A stretch of 21,907 nt of DNA, from contig LWCA01000631.1 of assembly GCA_001642005.1 (NCBI GenBank), positions 1 to 21,907 of the forward strand, written 5' to 3'. Under the pieces are notes generated by a model. The model was given only the letters and a program-made list of their open reading frames with translations, had not been told where the DNA came from and did not search any database. How positions within the stretch are numbered: the stretch's first letter is position 1; the number at the start of each line of letters is the position of its first letter. Positions 20,287 through 21,907 of this stretch are shown in pieces. This stretch comes from Intoshia linei. Its lineage: Eukaryota; Orthonectida; Rhopaluridae. The translations under genes were made by a program, and so were the position numbers.

Positions 20287-20450
20287 TTAATCTTTTTTCT
20301 TTAACATTATCTCATCAGCTTCCTTACGCGAATATTCTATAAATTCTTTTTCCATATCATGGCTTGATATAATTAATTTTAATACTTCATCAACCGTTTT
20401 TTCCAGTTTTAAGGAACTTTTAGATACCATAACAAATTTTTCATCTTCAT
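20287..20450 (-). CDS. C-terminal exon of an unrecognised gene
   Basis: After an acceptor ACATTTAG (minus strand) an exon opens with two bases completing a split codon, then 53 residues starting EDEKFVMVSKSSLKLEKTVD and containing EKEFIEYSRKEADEIM, ending KKKD and TAA (20287-20289). Composition (Lys, Glu, helix-favouring) and the clean acceptor make it a convincing terminal exon. The earlier exons should lie at higher coordinates; none could be assigned confidently before the window ends. The last four residues KKKD fit the dilysine ER-retrieval pattern, but that matters only for a membrane protein. Family unknown to me. Confidence 0.5.
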
Positions 20451-20485
20451 CTAAATGTTATATTAGCAAATAATGGACAATGTAT

Positions 20486-20690
20486 ATTAGGGTATCAAGT
20501 CATTTTTTTCCATTCATATTTTACATGACGCTTTGCGCGCGAAATTTTCGAATAGAAATTCGTTCTCAAAATAAACAGGAATGATGTGCTTTATTTTTGG
20601 TTTTAATAAAATAGTTTCGAAATAAAAAAATGAATACTAAAGTGCTTTTTTGACATGAAGACGTTACTTTGCCAGATTACAATTTTTTGT
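20486..20690 (+). repeat. mariner-like element end, truncated
   Basis: Starts at TATATTAGGGTATCAAGTCA, resembling a mariner terminal repeat after TA. Bases 20610-20690 resemble, inverted, bases 160-235 beside the mariner transposase fragment at the window start, including ATTTCGAAACTATTTTATTA (read on minus here, plus there). No transposase follows, so this is a terminal fragment in the putative intron upstream of the exon at 20287-20450. Confidence 0.4.
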
Positions 20691-20770
20691 GTGTTAAATT
20701 AACTAGATATAACGGTATTATCTGTAATTTTGTTGTAAATAATTATTATAATATGATTGTTTTAATTTTT

Positions 20771-21372
20771 TAAAAAAAAGTTAATCTGGAGTTTTGATCA
20801 TAAAAATTAACTTTTTTGAGGTTGTCATTTGTGATAATGCTTTTCTATTAAGATTTTAAAAACTATCCCAGAATTAATGTTTTATAAAATTAACAAAAAA
20901 GGGTAATTTTGGGTTTTGGCCCTGAAGATATAAGATTTTGAAATTGATAATAATATTGATGATTTTAAAATCTTTATTAGATTTTTTATAATTCTAGGGC
21001 TAGTTTGAATTTTAAAAAACGACAATTGGGGTTTTTGACTTTGAAGGGCTCAATTTTTAAAATTAAATTTGCGATAAAACATTACCCTCGAAAAACTAAT
21101 AGAAATTTCAAATTTTTAAAACTTATTTCTCTTACTTTCTCAAATAAACTGGAACAGAAACATAGACAAATAAACAAACAGGCATACATGTTTAACTAAA
21201 CCCTTACTTGTATAAAACGCTTTGTTTGTCTGTGTGTGTTATCGTTTATTTTAATAACTACGAGTCTTAGAATTTTATAAAGTCTACATTTCTATTACAG
21301 TTTTTTCCGGGAGTGAAAGTAAGATAAATTTCACCCTCAGAAAATCACATCTTACGGGTCAAAAACTACAGC
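20771..21372. repeat. inverted-repeat element with tandem arms
   Basis: Three plus-oriented ~120-bp units (starting about 20771, 20894 and 21013) face one minus-oriented unit (21200-21372). The centre contains inverted CA-rich stretches: ACATAGACAAATAAACAAAC at about 21160-21180, and the reverse of ACACACACAGACAAACAAAG at 21220-21240. Unit landmarks are GGGTAATTTTGGGTTTTGGC and CCCAGAATTAATGTTTTAT. Same family as the elements at 10395-11128 and 15298-15465. Confidence 0.55.
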
Positions 21373-21907
21373 AACTAAAAGTACAACTTTGTTATTATCA
21401 CTTTTGTATTTATTACAATGCTTTGCAATGTTGGAAAATTCATTCGAAATGTTTTTTAACTGCTGCTTATGTTAATTATTTATTAATTTGGTAATGAATC
21501 ATGTTAAATTAAATTTAAATTTTTAATGTTAACCCTTTCACTGTCTAAATAAATTTTATGATTTTCATCACACCTCGACATACACTAGCGTTATACAATT
21601 AGATTCTAAAATGATGAATGAAACAATCCACAAATTTTTATAGAGGTATAAATAATGCAGGAGATTACAGCACAAATACTAATTACCAAGAAATATAATC
21701 AAAGCAACTATAATTAACAATGAAGTAATTAAACCAATCAAACGCGTTTAAAATAAACAAAAGTTCAAAATTGTAGCTAAATGTAATGTAATGTGACCAA
21801 AATGTAAAAAAACGTCGAAGTTGTATTTGTGCTGTGTTATAACGTTAACATCTTGATGATAGCGTTCCAATTCGTAACAACTCATAATATTTTTCAAAAT
21901 AATATTG
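21373..21907. other. non-coding end of window
   Basis: Mostly AT-rich with no repeat ends seen. A 46-codon minus-strand frame at 21748-21885 (MSCYELERYHQD start) is open and has a protein-like beginning, but its later half is hydrophobic noise; it might be a first exon continuing elsewhere. Not supported enough to call. Confidence 0.3.

Noticed and set aside
21005-21199. 64-codon plus-strand open frame
   Set aside because: Lies wholly in a ~120-bp repeat unit and the element centre; no homologous frame in other units.
21748-21885. 46-codon minus-strand frame beginning MSCYELERYHQD
   Set aside because: The first half looks protein-like but there is no splice or homology support and the second half is noise; too weak to call.
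1-21907. CRISPR arrays, bacterial operons, tRNA or rRNA genes
   Set aside because: The window is animal nuclear DNA with spliced genes; no regularly spaced short repeats, cloverleaf or rRNA sequence was seen.

Overview
This is AT-rich animal nuclear DNA: spliced genes with GT..AG introns and abundant non-autonomous transposon remnants. The recognisable genes are metazoan: ZPR1, a seven-repeat protocadherin, an Arf-like GTPase and a lamin-tail-domain protein. A mix of very short introns (32-44 bp in ZPR1 and the Arf-like gene) with kilobase-scale ones, and a 7-EC protocadherin with a DSGHG-type cytoplasmic motif, points to a spiralian, perhaps a flatworm. The taxon is inference only.

Layout. 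1-136 (-): N-terminus of a mariner transposase running off the edge. 1231-1553 (+): last two exons of ZPR1. 2353-9815 (+): complete six-exon protocadherin of 1150 residues. 10395-11128: composite inverted-repeat element. 11177-11444: hAT-like MITE. 11769-13460: decayed Tc1-like element with a minus-strand transposase pseudogene. 13549-13671 (-): possible orphan exon. 14116-14524: second hAT-like MITE with a perfect 8-bp target duplication. 15298-15852: second copies of the inverted-repeat element parts. 15997-18641 (-): five-exon gene resembling LMNTD1, with MITEs in its introns. 18879-19699 (-): five-exon Arf/Arl GTPase of 180 residues. 20287-20450 (-): last exon of an unrecognised gene. 20486-20690: mariner-end remnant. 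20771-21372: another inverted-repeat element with tandem arms.

The genes do not form one pathway. ZPR1 and the protocadherin lie on the plus strand; the Arf-like, LMNTD1-like and orphan exons on the minus strand. The space between, and the larger introns, is built largely from short TIR elements of at least three hAT-like families, a Tc1-like element, mariner fragments and a tandem ~125-bp repeat arranged in inverted arms. Exon joins were derived by hand from splice signals, phase and protein continuity; no transcript or database search was available.
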